A DNA stretch of 64,000 nt from Planctomycetaceae bacterium (GCA_020426505.1 JAGQPX010000071.1:1-64000); one strand, 5' to 3'. Counted from the stretch's first letter, positions 18,676 to 28,100 are shown. Notes: generated from the sequence alone by a model not told the origin. Numbers and translations are program-made.

Positions 18676-20526
18676 ATGCAGGAATCACAACGCACATTGG
18701 TGTTTGTCGGAGCCGCCGTCATCTCGGTCGTGCTCGCCGCTGCGACCTATCGAGCAACACAGCCCGCACCACTGGCCGAGTTCAGCGACGTGGGTGAGCC
18801 GTTCTATCCAGACTTCGACGATCCGAACGAGGCGACCGGCCTGCGCGTCGCGGCCTACAACGAGGACGCGGCCAAGGTCGATGTCTTCAACGTCGAGTTC
18901 AAGGACGGACTCTGGCGAATTCCTTCCCATCACAATTACCCGGCCGATGGTGAAGAGCAACTCTCGAAGACGGCGACGTCCATCATCGGCATTGAACGCA
19001 GTGCACTGGCCAGTACGTCTTCCGACGACTTCAAGCGGTTCGGTGTGCTCGATCCGCTGGACGAGAGTGTCACTGGCACCGAGGGGCGAGGCGATCGGAT
19101 CACTCTCTTCGAGGGCGACAACGTCCTCGCAGACTACATCATTGGAAACAAAGTTGAGGACCAGACGGACGTCTACCACATTCGCCGCCCTGATGAGGAG
19201 CGGACTTACCGCGCCTCGCTGGACATCGACATCTCGACGAAGTTCGCGGACTGGATTGAGCCGGACTTGCTCGATGTCACACGCGGCGACCTGAGGGAGA
19301 TCGTGATCGACAACTACTCGATCGATGAAGCTCGCGGTGCTCTCATCCCCGGCGAGCAAAGCCAGTTGAAGCGACCCAACTCGACCGACCCCTGGGTCCT
19401 TGACGGACTTGCTGAGGGCGAGGAGGTCAACACGACCAATGTGAACTCAATCATCAACGCGTTGGAGGACCTCAAAATCGTTGGCGTGCGTCCCAAGCCG
19501 CCCGGACTGAGTGCGGACCTCAAAGGGGAGAGCAAAGAGGGCGCACGGATCGACACCCTTGCCTTCCTCGATCTGCAGGAAAAGGGTTACTTCATTGATG
19601 CCGAAGGCGCGCTGGTCTCGAACGAAGGCGAAGTCCGTGTCGGCACGGCTGATGGTGTGCTTTACGTCCTGAGGTTTGGTGAGGTCTTCACCGGGTCGGA
19701 TGTCGAGATCGAAGTCGGCAGCGAGAAGGACGCCCCAACGGAAGGCACGGAGGAATCATCCGGGGACGAGGCCGCAGAGGACGAGTCGACCGAGGAGGGA
19801 TCGGAAGACGAGGAGGCAGATTCGACGAAACAAAGCCGTTACCTGTTCATTACGACGCAGTTCCATGAAGCACTGATCGAACCGCTGGGCGAGAAGCCGG
19901 TCGAGCCGGAGAAGCGCTCGGCTGAAGAGACCGAGGAAGCGGCGGACGCTGAGACAGACGCGGATGAGGGAGCGGAGTCGACTGACGATGAACCGGCCGA
20001 GGATGGGGATGCGGATACTGCGGCGACGGACAAGGACGCTGAGTACAAGAAGGCGTTCGCCGAGTACGAGACAAGTCTCAAACAATGGGAGTCGGAGAAG
20101 TCCGCTTACGATAAGAAGATTGAAGACGGCAAAGAGAAGGTCAAGGAGTTGAGCATTCGATTTGCGGACTGGTATTACGTGATCTCATCGGACACCTTCG
20201 ACGATATCCGCGTGGATCGCACAGAACTCATCAAAGTGAAGGAGCCGGAGGAAGGCGAGGACGATACGACGGCTGCCGATGCGCCCGCACTAGCGCCTCC
20301 GACAACGGATCCTGCTTCTGATGAAACTCCTGAGCCGGAGCCGGCATCGACGTCTGAGCCCGAAACGAGTGACGACACACCATCAGCCGACGCGCCTGCA
20401 CCTGAATCGAAGGGTGATGCCGACGAGCCTGAAGACTTGCCGGATATTGATGAGGAGAAGTTGCCGGAGGGCGAGCCGGGTTCGCCCGCCCCCGAGGCGG
20501 AATCCGAGGAAGATGCGAACGAGTGA
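18676..20526 (+). CDS. DUF4340 domain protein with acidic low-complexity segments
   Basis: A 616-residue protein with an N-terminal membrane anchor (TLVFVGAAVISVVLAAATY) and an extracytoplasmic region like DUF4340 proteins, which often follow GldG-like genes. The folded part covers roughly residues 60-350. It is interrupted and followed by strongly acidic, Glu/Asp/Thr/Ser-rich segments (about 350-390, 410-460 and 530-616), with a charged helical stretch between (about 460-500). These segments are probably disordered. It starts 53 bases after the permease gene and should be the third subunit of the same complex. Confidence 0.85.
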   Translation: MQESQRTLVFVGAAVISVVLAAATYRATQPAPLAEFSDVGEPFYPDFDDPNEATGLRVAAYNEDAAKVDVFNVEFKDGLWRIPSHHNYPADGEEQLSKTATSIIGIERSALASTSSDDFKRFGVLDPLDESVTGTEGRGDRITLFEGDNVLADYIIGNKVEDQTDVYHIRRPDEERTYRASLDIDISTKFADWIEPDLLDVTRGDLREIVIDNYSIDEARGALIPGEQSQLKRPNSTDPWVLDGLAEGEEVNTTNVNSIINALEDLKIVGVRPKPPGLSADLKGESKEGARIDTLAFLDLQEKGYFIDAEGALVSNEGEVRVGTADGVLYVLRFGEVFTGSDVEIEVGSEKDAPTEGTEESSGDEAAEDESTEEGSEDEEADSTKQSRYLFITTQFHEALIEPLGEKPVEPEKRSAEETEEAADAETDADEGAESTDDEPAEDGDADTAATDKDAEYKKAFAEYETSLKQWESEKSAYDKKIEDGKEKVKELSIRFADWYYVISSDTFDDIRVDRTELIKVKEPEEGEDDTTAADAPALAPPTTDPASDETPEPEPASTSEPETSDDTPSADAPAPESKGDADEPEDLPDIDEEKLPEGEPGSPAPEAESEEDANE

Positions 20527-20600
20527 TGAATCGTAGCGTGCTGGCTGATGACGAGTCGTTTCGTCTGCGAGCGCTCGTGGAGCGTCGCGGCTGGATTTCG

Positions 20601-20750
20601 GGGTGGCGGGGTCAGGAGCGAAGCGGATGGCCCCGGTGTTTGGACGCACAAGTCCAGGGCCATCCCGTTGGTCTGACCCTGCCACCCAACCCGAATTCTT
20701 TGCTGTGTCGCTTCATTAGCGACATCACCGCGGAGCCTGATGACGACTTT
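20601..20750. repeat. Composite palindromic repeat, copy 1
   Basis: Part A (20601-20687) begins GGGTGGCGGGGTCAG and ends CTGACCCTGCCACCC, with inner arms GGATGGCCCC and GGGCCATCC. Part B (20721-20750) is a 30-base unit, GACATCACCGCGGAGCCTGA and ten further bases. The same A then B order occurs in reverse orientation at 61600-61439, and part A alone at 60681-60765. The element lies downstream of the DUF4340 gene and close to the 3' end of the convergent glycosyltransferase gene. Confidence 0.85.
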
Positions 20751-20752
20751 GG

Positions 20753-21634
20753 TCAAGCGTCGTCTGCCGGGTGGTGGAAACGGGGAGAGTCGATGATGCC
20801 GAGGCGGTGGGCGTAGAATTCGCTGAGCACGCCGAGGGTGCCGCAGCCGTAGGTCACGCAGCGACGGAAGGGGATGCTCGACGCCTCCTCGAAGTAGCGG
20901 ACCGGCACAGGCACGTCGCCGATACGGAATCCAAAGTGAACGGCCTGCGCGAGGAACTGACTGTCGAACACGAAGTCGTCCGAGTTCTGGTCGATCGGAA
21001 TCGTCTCCAAAACTTCGCGGCTGTAGGCCCGGAAGCCGCTGTGGAAGTCGCCGAGGTTTTGTCCGAGAGCAATGTTCTCGACCGTCGTGAGGATACGGTT
21101 TGCGACGTACTTCCAGACCGGCATGCCGCCCCGCAGGGCCTCCTGTCGTGTGCGGATGCGTGAGCCGAGCACGACGTCGCAGATGTCCAGCTTGAGAAAG
21201 TCGACCGCGATGCCTGCGAGCCGGCTGTCATACTGAAAGTCGGGATGGATCATCACGACGTAGTCCGCACCGCGTTCGAGGGCGTGCTGATAGCAGGTCT
21301 TCTGATTGGCACCGTACCCGCCGTTCGACTCACGCTCGATGACGGTGATGCCGAGTGACCGGGCGACTTCAACCGTGTTGTCGCTGCTGCAATCGTCGAC
21401 CAGGATCACCTCGTCGACGGACCCAAGGGGGATATCGTTGAGCGTCCGTTCGATCGTGGATGCCGCATTGTAGGCCGGCATGACAGCGATCGTGCGCTTC
21501 CTGGCCGTCTGCGACTGCGGAATTGAGTCGAGCAGGGGCTCAGCACGCTTGAGTTGCTCGGCCGGTGTGAGAATCGTCGATGGATTGTCGAGTTCCGTTG
21601 TCGGAGTCGCGGTGGTGCAGGATTTCACGGTCAC
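20753..21634 (-). CDS. Family 2 glycosyltransferase (dolichol-phosphate-mannosyltransferase-like)
   Basis: A 293-residue GT-A fold glycosyltransferase. Motifs seen are [18 protein letters not shown], the nucleotide-binding VDDCSSDNT, the metal-site region [10 protein letters not shown], and [15 protein letters not shown] in the acceptor part. The layout is that of DPM1/GtrB-like enzymes, which transfer a sugar to a lipid or polysaccharide acceptor; there are no C-terminal membrane helices. The start is GTG at 21634 or, better spaced from GAGG, GTG at 21628. It faces away from the GT-C membrane protein gene, which might use its product; that is a guess. Confidence 0.88.
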   Translation of the reverse strand: MTVKSCTTATPTTELDNPSTILTPAEQLKRAEPLLDSIPQSQTARKRTIAVMPAYNAASTIERTLNDIPLGSVDEVILVDDCSSDNTVEVARSLGITVIERESNGGYGANQKTCYQHALERGADYVVMIHPDFQYDSRLAGIAVDFLKLDICDVVLGSRIRTRQEALRGGMPVWKYVANRILTTVENIALGQNLGDFHSGFRAYSREVLETIPIDQNSDDFVFDSQFLAQAVHFGFRIGDVPVPVRYFEEASSIPFRRCVTYGCGTLGVLSEFYAHRLGIIDSPRFHHPADDA

Positions 21635-21848
21635 CTCGTTTGTTTCGGTGATGCGGGAGCCGATCAGGGATCAGAATCGGTGAATGGACCAAAACCTAGC
21701 ATGCAATTCAGTTGTGCGCAGGTGGCACAAGTCGCAGTTACGAAACATGGGCTATGTTTGACTGTTCCCCTCCCGACTGCGACACGACCGGTCTCTACGA
21801 TCGTGCGGATGTTGACAGTCGTTCACGCTCAGTCTCCCGGATGACGTC

Positions 21849-23372
21849 ATGGACTCAACCGCGTCAGATCACCGCGTCACTCCTGTCGATCGTTCGCTTC
21901 GTGCAGGCACAAACTCTTCGCCGCGGATGGCCATCTGTGGTCTGCTGGGTTTGATCGCTGCTGTCTACTGGCCTGTCCTCAGTTTTGACTTCGTCAACTG
22001 GGATGACCCGTGGTATGTGCTCAACAACCCGCTCATCACCAGTTGGCATCCGACAAACCTGTGGCGGATCGTGACGGAGTTCAACGTCAAGAACTATGCA
22101 CCGCTGACGACGCTGTCGCTGTTGATCGACCATACGCTCTTCGGGAAGTCGCCAGAGGGTTATCACCTGATGAACGTGGTCCTGCATGGAATCAACGCCG
22201 TGCTGGTGCTGCTGCTGGTGACGCGATTGACGGACAATCGATCGATCGGATTGGCGACGGCGGCTTTGTTCGCAGTGCATCCCATGCAGATCGAGACCGT
22301 GGCATGGGTCTCGTCTCGCAAGACGCTGTTGTGCAGCGTGTTCATGCTGGCCTCATGTCGATGCTGGCTGCGGCCGGATCGCATCGGGCGTGATGAGTTT
22401 CGTGGGACGGCCTGGCTTGCTTTGGCGCTGCTGACCAAGGCAGCTGCAATCGTATTGCCGCCGATCGTGCTGGCGTACGACGTGATTGTTCGTCGCAGGA
22501 CGATCGCCGATGCGTTGCCGCGTCAATTGATGCCGGGTCTTTTGTGCATTCTGCTGCTGAGGATCACGATGTCTGCCCAGAACAGTGTGATGGGTGGAGT
22601 CCGCGGTCATCTGGGGATGAGCAAACTGCAAATCCTGGGGATCGATTCGGTGATCGTCTGGAAATACGTGGGGATGCTCGCATGGCCGTCGGGGCTGAGC
22701 ATCCTCTACGACCCGCCGACAGAGGGATTGTTGCTGCCGATCGTACTCTCGTCACTTGCCTGGATGGGCGTGGGGATCATCTGTTGGAAAACATGGCGAC
22801 GTTTGCCGTTATTGAGTTTGTCCGTGATCACATGGTTCCTGCTGCTGTTCCCGGTGTTGAACTTCTTCCCGATCACGACGTTGATGAACGATCGATACAT
22901 GTACCTGCCATGCGTTTGCGCGTTTGGACTGGCGAGTGGCGGTCTTCTCTTGAGTGCTCGCATGATTGCAGTGAGATTTGTGACTTCTCCAACATCACGA
23001 GTCAGAACCTCTAAGCTGATCACCGGCGGCGTGATCGCGACTGGAGTCTTCGGTTACGCCTCTGCAACTGCGAATTATCTCCCGGTCTGGCGAGACGGTT
23101 TGAGCCTGTGGGAGAACGCTGTCGAGCGTGTGCCTCAGTTACCAGTAGTGCAGATTCAATGGGCCGATGCGTTGCATGACTCGGGACAGGTTGAGCGTGC
23201 GATTATCGTCCTTGAGGAAACGTTGCAATCGCGCGAACCGGACGAACCGGATCGACTTCGAATTGAGGATCGCATCACGCGATGGCACCGCGAGGTCGGA
23301 TTGCGCACGCAGGGAGAAGTGAATCTGCCTTCCGATCGGGAAAACCGGGAGATTCTCATCAAAGGAATTTGA
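21849..23372 (+). CDS. GT-C-type membrane glycosyltransferase (TMTC-like)
   Basis: A 507-residue polytopic membrane protein with about ten membrane segments. The first luminal loop carries FVNWDDPWYVLNNP, an acidic motif like the catalytic aspartates of GT-C enzymes, and later blocks HPMQIETVAWVSSRK and NDRYMYLPCVCAF match bacterial relatives of TMTC O-mannosyltransferases. The C-terminal ~90 residues are soluble and look like one or two TPR-type helical pairs (QIQWADALHDSGQVERAI), short compared with relatives that carry long TPR arrays. A divergent GT2 gene lies 214 bases away and could supply a lipid-linked sugar donor. Confidence 0.75.
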   Translation: MDSTASDHRVTPVDRSLRAGTNSSPRMAICGLLGLIAAVYWPVLSFDFVNWDDPWYVLNNPLITSWHPTNLWRIVTEFNVKNYAPLTTLSLLIDHTLFGKSPEGYHLMNVVLHGINAVLVLLLVTRLTDNRSIGLATAALFAVHPMQIETVAWVSSRKTLLCSVFMLASCRCWLRPDRIGRDEFRGTAWLALALLTKAAAIVLPPIVLAYDVIVRRRTIADALPRQLMPGLLCILLLRITMSAQNSVMGGVRGHLGMSKLQILGIDSVIVWKYVGMLAWPSGLSILYDPPTEGLLLPIVLSSLAWMGVGIICWKTWRRLPLLSLSVITWFLLLFPVLNFFPITTLMNDRYMYLPCVCAFGLASGGLLLSARMIAVRFVTSPTSRVRTSKLITGGVIATGVFGYASATANYLPVWRDGLSLWENAVERVPQLPVVQIQWADALHDSGQVERAIIVLEETLQSREPDEPDRLRIEDRITRWHREVGLRTQGEVNLPSDRENREILIKGI

Positions 23373-23590
23373 CTGCCCCATTTGCTGACCTAGGTTTCGG
23401 CAGTGAATGGAATCCTCAGAATTGCCCGGTGTTCTCCGTAGCAATCCATTGAGACGGGACGTCTCCCTATCGACCGTCGTGCAGGGCGATGCTCTCGCGG
23501 CAATCCCGACTTGGGGGTAACAGGTTGGTCATCTCAAGTACGTCCTTGGAGATGCCTGCCTGAAATAATTCGAAAGATTAGGGGATTCCA
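23373..23590. other. Intergenic region upstream of the pilin gene
   Basis: A 218-base region that should hold the promoter of the tad/Flp locus. A perfect palindrome (GAGACG-GGA-CGTCTC, 23451-23465) lies in it. No sigma-54 or clear sigma-70 pair is evident. Confidence 0.4.
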
Positions 23591-23764
23591 ATGAAGTACT
23601 TCGTCCAAAGCGTGAGGCAATTCCTTGCCTCAGACGACGGACCAACAGCCGTCGAGTACGCGGTCATGCTTGCATTGATCGTCGTCGTTTGTCTGGCTGC
23701 CATCGGGGCAGTCGGAACGAACACCTCCTCCAAGTTTGATGCGGTTAACGCATCACTCAGCTAG
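23591..23764 (+). CDS. flp: Flp-family type IVb pilin
   Basis: A 57-residue prepilin. After a short charged leader, the processing site is G-PTAVEYAVMLALI: glycine at -1 and the Glu-Tyr pair at +5/+6 that mark Flp pilins. The following ~20 residues are the hydrophobic assembly helix, and the rest is a short Ser/Asn-rich tail. It is cleaved by the CpaA/TadV peptidase encoded just downstream. An AGGGGA lies about seven bases before ATG 23591. It is the first gene of the tad-type locus and is followed by a strong hairpin. Confidence 0.93.
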   Translation: MKYFVQSVRQFLASDDGPTAVEYAVMLALIVVVCLAAIGAVGTNTSSKFDAVNASLS

Positions 23765-23805
23765 TCGCCGCAGTCGCCATTGGTGACTGAGAGAACCATC
23801 GTCCT

Positions 23806-23833
23806 GCCGTCCGATCGCATTTGATCGGACGGC
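23806..23833 (+). terminator. Strong hairpin after the pilin gene (terminator or mRNA-stabilising stem)
   Basis: GCCGTCCGATC (23806-23816) pairs perfectly with GATCGGACGGC (23823-23833) around a six-base loop. No run of T follows, so it is not a classical intrinsic terminator. It lies 41 bases after the pilin stop codon and would separate abundant pilin mRNA from the downstream assembly genes. Confidence 0.6.
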
Positions 23834-23900
23834 GGACGTTCCTGAAACAACTTGGGACGAACGACTCCGCGTCAGTCGTCTTCCCCGAAAACAACAAACA

Positions 23901-24017
23901 ATGTTCCCCTTCTGGATCGAAATTCCGATTGTCTCGCTGATGCAGTGGTTGCCATTCGCCGTTGCCTTGATGGCCGTGTGGATGACCACAAGCTTGCATC
24001 GAGGCTCGCCGTTTTAG
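23901..24017 (+). CDS. Possible small membrane peptide in the tad locus
   Basis: A 38-codon open frame (MFPFWIEIPIVSLMQWLPFA and 18 further residues) with one hydrophobic helix, between the pilin gene and the prepilin peptidase gene and on the same strand. No good ribosome binding site is seen, and I do not recognise the peptide. It could be a real small pilus-associated protein or a chance frame. Confidence 0.3.
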   Translation: MFPFWIEIPIVSLMQWLPFAVALMAVWMTTSLHRGSPF

Positions 24018-24102
24018 GCCGGTGCCGATCCTCTTTCGAACTCCTCCGAATTGATCTTCTCCTCAAACCCGTCGAGCGAATCGACCATAGAAAGGTGACC
24101 TC

Positions 24103-24657
24103 ATGGATTGGCATGCCCTCCTCACTGAGAATCTGCACGTCAAGTTTGTCTGCATCGTGCTCATTGTTGCAGCCTGGATCGACGGTAAGGAACTTCGCGT
24201 TCCGAACTGGATCACGTTCCCGATGGTGCTCTCCGGAATCGTCTTCAATGTCTGGATGAGCGGTCTGAGCGGATTGGGTGCGGCATTGCTCGGCACGATC
24301 GTCGGTCTCGCCACGTTGCTGCCGTTGTACTCCGTCGGTGGCATGGGTGCAGGCGACGTGAAACTCATGGCCGGCATGGGTGCTTGGCTCGGCCCCGTCG
24401 TGACCTGGTACGCGTTCTGCGTCTCGGTTGTTGTGGGTGCCATCATGGCCATCTGCATGGTGCTGTACCGCAAGGGTTGGGACAAGCACTACGGCCAGTT
24501 CCTGATGATCGCCGCCGAGTGGTTGACCATCAAGAACCCGAGCGAGCTTTCGAAGATTGCCAAAGAGCGAAAGCCGAACATGCTCCTGCTCCCCTACGGC
24601 ATTCCCATCTGCATCGGGTCGATCGCCTACTTCCTCTACGCCGGAATGATCTACTAA
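24103..24657 (+). CDS. cpaA: Prepilin peptidase of the tad/Flp pilus (CpaA/TadV)
   Basis: A 184-residue polytopic membrane protein of the A24 aspartic peptidase family. The two catalytic aspartates are visible: AAWIDGKELRVPNW near residue 27 and the GxGD motif in GGMGAGDVKLMAG near residue 87. It lacks the N-terminal methyltransferase-like domain of PilD, as is usual for CpaA/TadV. It should cut the Flp pilin encoded upstream. ATG 24103 is preceded by AAAGGTGA. The C-terminal third is longer than in minimal CpaA proteins, with a charged loop (KNPSELSKIAKERKPN) before the last helix. Confidence 0.92.
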   Translation: MDWHALLTENLHVKFVCIVLIVAAWIDGKELRVPNWITFPMVLSGIVFNVWMSGLSGLGAALLGTIVGLATLLPLYSVGGMGAGDVKLMAGMGAWLGPVVTWYAFCVSVVVGAIMAICMVLYRKGWDKHYGQFLMIAAEWLTIKNPSELSKIAKERKPNMLLLPYGIPICIGSIAYFLYAGMIY

Positions 24658-24718
24658 TTCCAGCTGATCGCGAAGGGAAAGACGGACGGCAGTTGTTGCC
24701 GAAACTGACATGTGAATC

Positions 24719-24771
24719 TGGGTCATCAAGGCGGGCAAATCGGCTTGTCACGAGGCTGCCCGCACGACCCA
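24719..24771 (+). other. Two-tier inverted repeat between cpaA and cpaB
   Basis: Outer arms TGGGTC (24719-24724) and GACCCA (24766-24771) enclose inner arms GCGGGCA (24731-24737) and TGCCCGC (24757-24763). No T-run follows. It may shape relative expression of cpaA and cpaB or act as a transcript end; the surrounding 250-base gap holds no gene. Confidence 0.45.
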
Positions 24772-24907
24772 AATAACCAATTCAACTCATCAAATCGTTA
24801 TAGGTTGAAGAGTTTGACACGACGGTGCCGATGATGGGAACGCGACACTGCATTTCCATCGCGACACCTCCCCCTTTGTCCCCCGGGACACCTTGAGAGG
24901 TGAAACG

Positions 24908-25996
24908 ATGAAAGTCAAAACGGTCGCGTTACTTGTCGTCGCCATCGGATGTGGCCTTGTCGCCATGATGGGTGTTCGGCAAGCCATGAACGGTAAAGGT
25001 TCCGGTCCTCAGGAGGAGAAGGTTTCGGTGTTAATGTCCGCCACACCCATCGATGTGGGATCCCCGCTCACTCCCGAGAACGTTGCGTTCAAGGAAGTTG
25101 CGGTCTCGTTGATCCCGCAGGATGCGATCCGGACACCCGAAGAATACGCCGAACGGGCCGCGAATGTCCGAATCCCGCCGAACAGTTTCGTCACACTTTC
25201 CATGCTCGGTGACGAAGGCGTGTTTGGAGCCTCCATGCAGATCCCGGTCGGGATGCGAGTAGTCTCCGTCAAGGTGAATGACACACAGACGCACAGCAAC
25301 ATGCTCGCACCGGGCGACCGTGTCGACGTGTTGGTGACCTACTCTTCACGTGGTCAACGTGGCATGAATACGAAAGTCAAGCCGCTCCTGGAGTACGTAC
25401 CGATCTTTGCGACCGGCAACAAGACAGAAAACTCGGGCGACAAGAAAGAAGGCGGAGCATCGGTCAAGAACGTTTCGCTGCTCGTTACACCCGAGCAGGC
25501 ATCATTTGTTCAACTCGCAGAAAAGAAGGGCGAGTTGTCCCTCGTCTGGCGGAACAAGGCGGACGATGAGCAGGTGCAGGTTGGTGCGATCGACGAACGC
25601 CTGATGGAAGAACTTCAGGGAACAGCCGATCGTGGTGCCGGTCCGTTCATGTACGGTGCTTCAGAGGGAGAAGGACCGCCGGGTGAACAACACGTCGGCA
25701 TGTTCCTCGACGAGCAGGCGGAGGAAAAGCCGGAGCCGAAAGTCGAGAAGCCGGAGCCGAAAGTCGAAGTCGCACTCAACGACACACCGGACGTCCCCAC
25801 GTGGCGGATGCAGATCTTCCATGGCGACAATCTGGAGGAGATCGACCTCGAACTGCCGGTCGTGGAGACTCCTGAAGAGGAACTCGATGCCGAGGCCGGT
25901 GCCAACGGAACAACAGATGGAAGCACTCCGACGGAGAAGAAATCGCCGTTCGAACCGGTGCTGGAGAAATTCAAGAACTTGCCATTCGGCAAATGA
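24908..25996 (+). CDS. cpaB: Flp pilus assembly protein CpaB (RcpC)
   Basis: A 362-residue protein with an N-terminal membrane anchor (TVALLVVAIGCGLVAMMGV), then a SAF domain (residues about 40-110: VSVLMSATPIDVGSPL ... IPPNSFVTLSMLG) and an RcpC-like domain (RVVSVKVNDTQTHSNMLAPG, residues about 115-235). These are typical of CpaB/RcpC, which acts in the periplasm with the secretin during Flp pilus assembly. The C-terminal ~120 residues are acidic and Pro/Glu-rich with a short KPEPKVE duplication, an extension not seen in short homologues. ATG 24908 follows GAGAGG; it lies 250 bases after cpaA. Confidence 0.9.
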   Translation: MKVKTVALLVVAIGCGLVAMMGVRQAMNGKGSGPQEEKVSVLMSATPIDVGSPLTPENVAFKEVAVSLIPQDAIRTPEEYAERAANVRIPPNSFVTLSMLGDEGVFGASMQIPVGMRVVSVKVNDTQTHSNMLAPGDRVDVLVTYSSRGQRGMNTKVKPLLEYVPIFATGNKTENSGDKKEGGASVKNVSLLVTPEQASFVQLAEKKGELSLVWRNKADDEQVQVGAIDERLMEELQGTADRGAGPFMYGASEGEGPPGEQHVGMFLDEQAEEKPEPKVEKPEPKVEVALNDTPDVPTWRMQIFHGDNLEEIDLELPVVETPEEELDAEAGANGTTDGSTPTEKKSPFEPVLEKFKNLPFGK

Positions 25997-26144
25997 GGAT
26001 GCGGGCAATACTGCAAACTTGCGGCAGAGACAAGACACGGAAGTCAACTCACGAAACTCACAAACTCAGCAGCGAGTCGACTTGTGCGGGGGCACAGGTC
26101 GCGCTCGTTGATGAGCGGGTTTCCATTACAAGTAAGGTGCACGG

Positions 26145-28043
26145 ATGCGAACCTCGAATTCTCGCAGGGCCCGAACAGCGTGGATGTGTCTTCTGGCATC
26201 ATGGATGCTCTGGGGCCATTCACACACCACCTTCGCCCAATCGTCGGCTGACGAGGCTGAGTTGCGTGCGAACGAGCAGGTCTATCAGGTCATCGCTCCG
26301 ATCAGCGAACTGACGATCACCGAGCAGTTCTCGCGCGTCTTCGAGTGTGCGAATCGGATCGTCCGTGTCGACGGATTCGACCCGGAGGTGATCACGGTCT
26401 CGGCTCTCTCGCCACAGCGATTACGCATTCGAGCTGAGCGAAGTGGCGTGACCACGCTCGTTCTCACCGACGAGTATGACAACAGCTACAGCATCGAAGT
26501 GTTCGTGGCAGGCGATGTCCGTCACCTTGATGCATATCTCCGCAAGCTGTTCCCGGAAGCATCCGTCAACGCCGTAAAAGTGAATGACAGCGTTGTGCTC
26601 AAGGGTGTCGTCACCGAGCCGGATCATATCACGGAGATCATGGACGTTGCTAAGGAGTTCTACCCGAACGTGCTGAACCACATGCGAGTGGGCGGCGTGC
26701 ATCAGGTGCAGTTGGATGTGCGTGTGATGGAGGTCGCCCGCACACGGGTCCGCCAGCTGGGGTTCAACTTTTTGATCAACGGCAATCACACCATGGTGGC
26801 AAGCACACCGGGTGCCGTGACGAGCATCAGTAGTGTGACAACGCCCCCCGGAGGTCCAAGCTCCGTGAACTTCACCGGCCTCGATTCTGCGATTCAATTC
26901 GCGGTCATGGGAACCACGGAGGTCTTCAACGGCTTTGTTGATGCACTTCGCAACGAAAGTCTCCTGAAAATCCTTGCTGAGCCAAAACTGGTCACCACCA
27001 GTGGCCGGCCGGCAACCCTGCTGTCCGGTGGTGAGTTTCCGGTGCTTGTCCCGCAAAGTCTCGGTACCGTCTCCATTGAATACAAGGACTTCGGCGTGCG
27101 AATGGAGGCAGTCCCGGTTGTTCTCGGAAACGGCCGCGTGCGACTGGACGTCGCTCCCGAAGTGAGTGAACGTGACTTCAGTAATGCCGTCACGGTTCAG
27201 GGCATGGTCGTACCGGGCATCACGACTCGCCGCGTCAACACACAGGTCGAGATGGCGTTCGGTGAAACACTGATGATCGGCGGACTGATCTCCACGCGAA
27301 GGTCAGGACAGGCGACGAAATTGCCATTCCTGGGTGAACTTCCCTTGGTCGGGGCTGCGTTTCGGACGGTTGACCACAGTCAGTCTGAAACCGAACTGCT
27401 GATTCTCGTGACTCCGCAAATGGTCTCACCGCTTGCTCCTCACCAGACACCATGCGTGCCTCCGGGCGGCTTCACGGACGATCCAACCGATCGTGAGCTG
27501 TTCCTCGACGGCATGATCGAAGTCCCGATGTACGGCGATGCTTGCCAGGGATGTGAGAACGGCCTCGGTGGTCTCTACGGCTCCGGTGGGGGATATGGCG
27601 GAAACGGATACTGTGGCCCGGGAGGATGTCCGCCTCAGCAGATGCAATCGTTCCCGTCGCAGATGCCCTCCTATCCCGGTGGCGAGATGATCGGACCGGA
27701 TGGCGACTATGAGATGATGTCACCCTCCCCCATGCCCACCAACAGTCCACGTCCTTCGACGATCGCTCCGGAGGGGATGCCCTCAGCACCCCTTCAGTCG
27801 ACGCCGCAGTTCCCGGTCGGCACCGAGACTCCGATGAATCAACCGACGTCGTTTCATTCGGCACCGGCACTCCCGCCGTTGCCCGGCGAAACCAGTGCCT
27901 CCAACGGGGTCAGTGCCGGTGCCAATCGGGCAGCCAATCTCGGGCTGATCGATCCGTTCCGAGGTCCCATTCAATCAGGAGATGTTCCCGTCCAGGTCGA
28001 CACTCGGCCGATCCGTCAGACATCCCACTCGGTCAAACGTTGA
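26145..28043 (+). CDS. cpaC: Type II/IV secretin-family protein CpaC (RcpA)
   Basis: A 632-residue outer-membrane secretin of the Tad pilus. A signal peptide ends near TTFAQS. Residues about 40-115 form the pilus-associated N-terminal domain, a BON-like stretch follows (YLRKLFPEASVNAVKVNDSV), and the secretin core spans about 200-430 (LLKILAEPKLVTTSGRPATL; GMVVPGITTRRVNTQVEMAF; ETELLILVTPQMVSPL). The C-terminal ~190 residues are Gly-, Pro- and Met-rich with a CxxC pair (GDACQGCENG), which is an unusual tail. It should form the pore for the pilus fibre. Confidence 0.93.
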   Translation: MRTSNSRRARTAWMCLLASWMLWGHSHTTFAQSSADEAELRANEQVYQVIAPISELTITEQFSRVFECANRIVRVDGFDPEVITVSALSPQRLRIRAERSGVTTLVLTDEYDNSYSIEVFVAGDVRHLDAYLRKLFPEASVNAVKVNDSVVLKGVVTEPDHITEIMDVAKEFYPNVLNHMRVGGVHQVQLDVRVMEVARTRVRQLGFNFLINGNHTMVASTPGAVTSISSVTTPPGGPSSVNFTGLDSAIQFAVMGTTEVFNGFVDALRNESLLKILAEPKLVTTSGRPATLLSGGEFPVLVPQSLGTVSIEYKDFGVRMEAVPVVLGNGRVRLDVAPEVSERDFSNAVTVQGMVVPGITTRRVNTQVEMAFGETLMIGGLISTRRSGQATKLPFLGELPLVGAAFRTVDHSQSETELLILVTPQMVSPLAPHQTPCVPPGGFTDDPTDRELFLDGMIEVPMYGDACQGCENGLGGLYGSGGGYGGNGYCGPGGCPPQQMQSFPSQMPSYPGGEMIGPDGDYEMMSPSPMPTNSPRPSTIAPEGMPSAPLQSTPQFPVGTETPMNQPTSFHSAPALPPLPGETSASNGVSAGANRAANLGLIDPFRGPIQSGDVPVQVDTRPIRQTSHSVKR

Positions 28044-28082
28044 CAGTCAATGTCGCGACGATTGTCTCAATCCAGACAATCG

Positions 28083-28100
28083 GCCCCCCTGACGGGGGGC
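28083..28100 (+). other. GC-rich hairpin between cpaC and cpaE
   Basis: GCCCCCC and GGGGGGC pair around a TGAC loop, 39 bases after the cpaC stop codon. No T-run follows, so termination is uncertain. Confidence 0.45.

Noticed and set aside
20523..20816. A frame across the first composite repeat
   Set aside because: It shares peptide sequence with the frame over the 61.5 kb repeat only because both translate the repeat DNA.
28083..28100. A classical rho-independent terminator after cpaC
   Set aside because: The stem is strong but no T-run follows; it is reported only as a hairpin.
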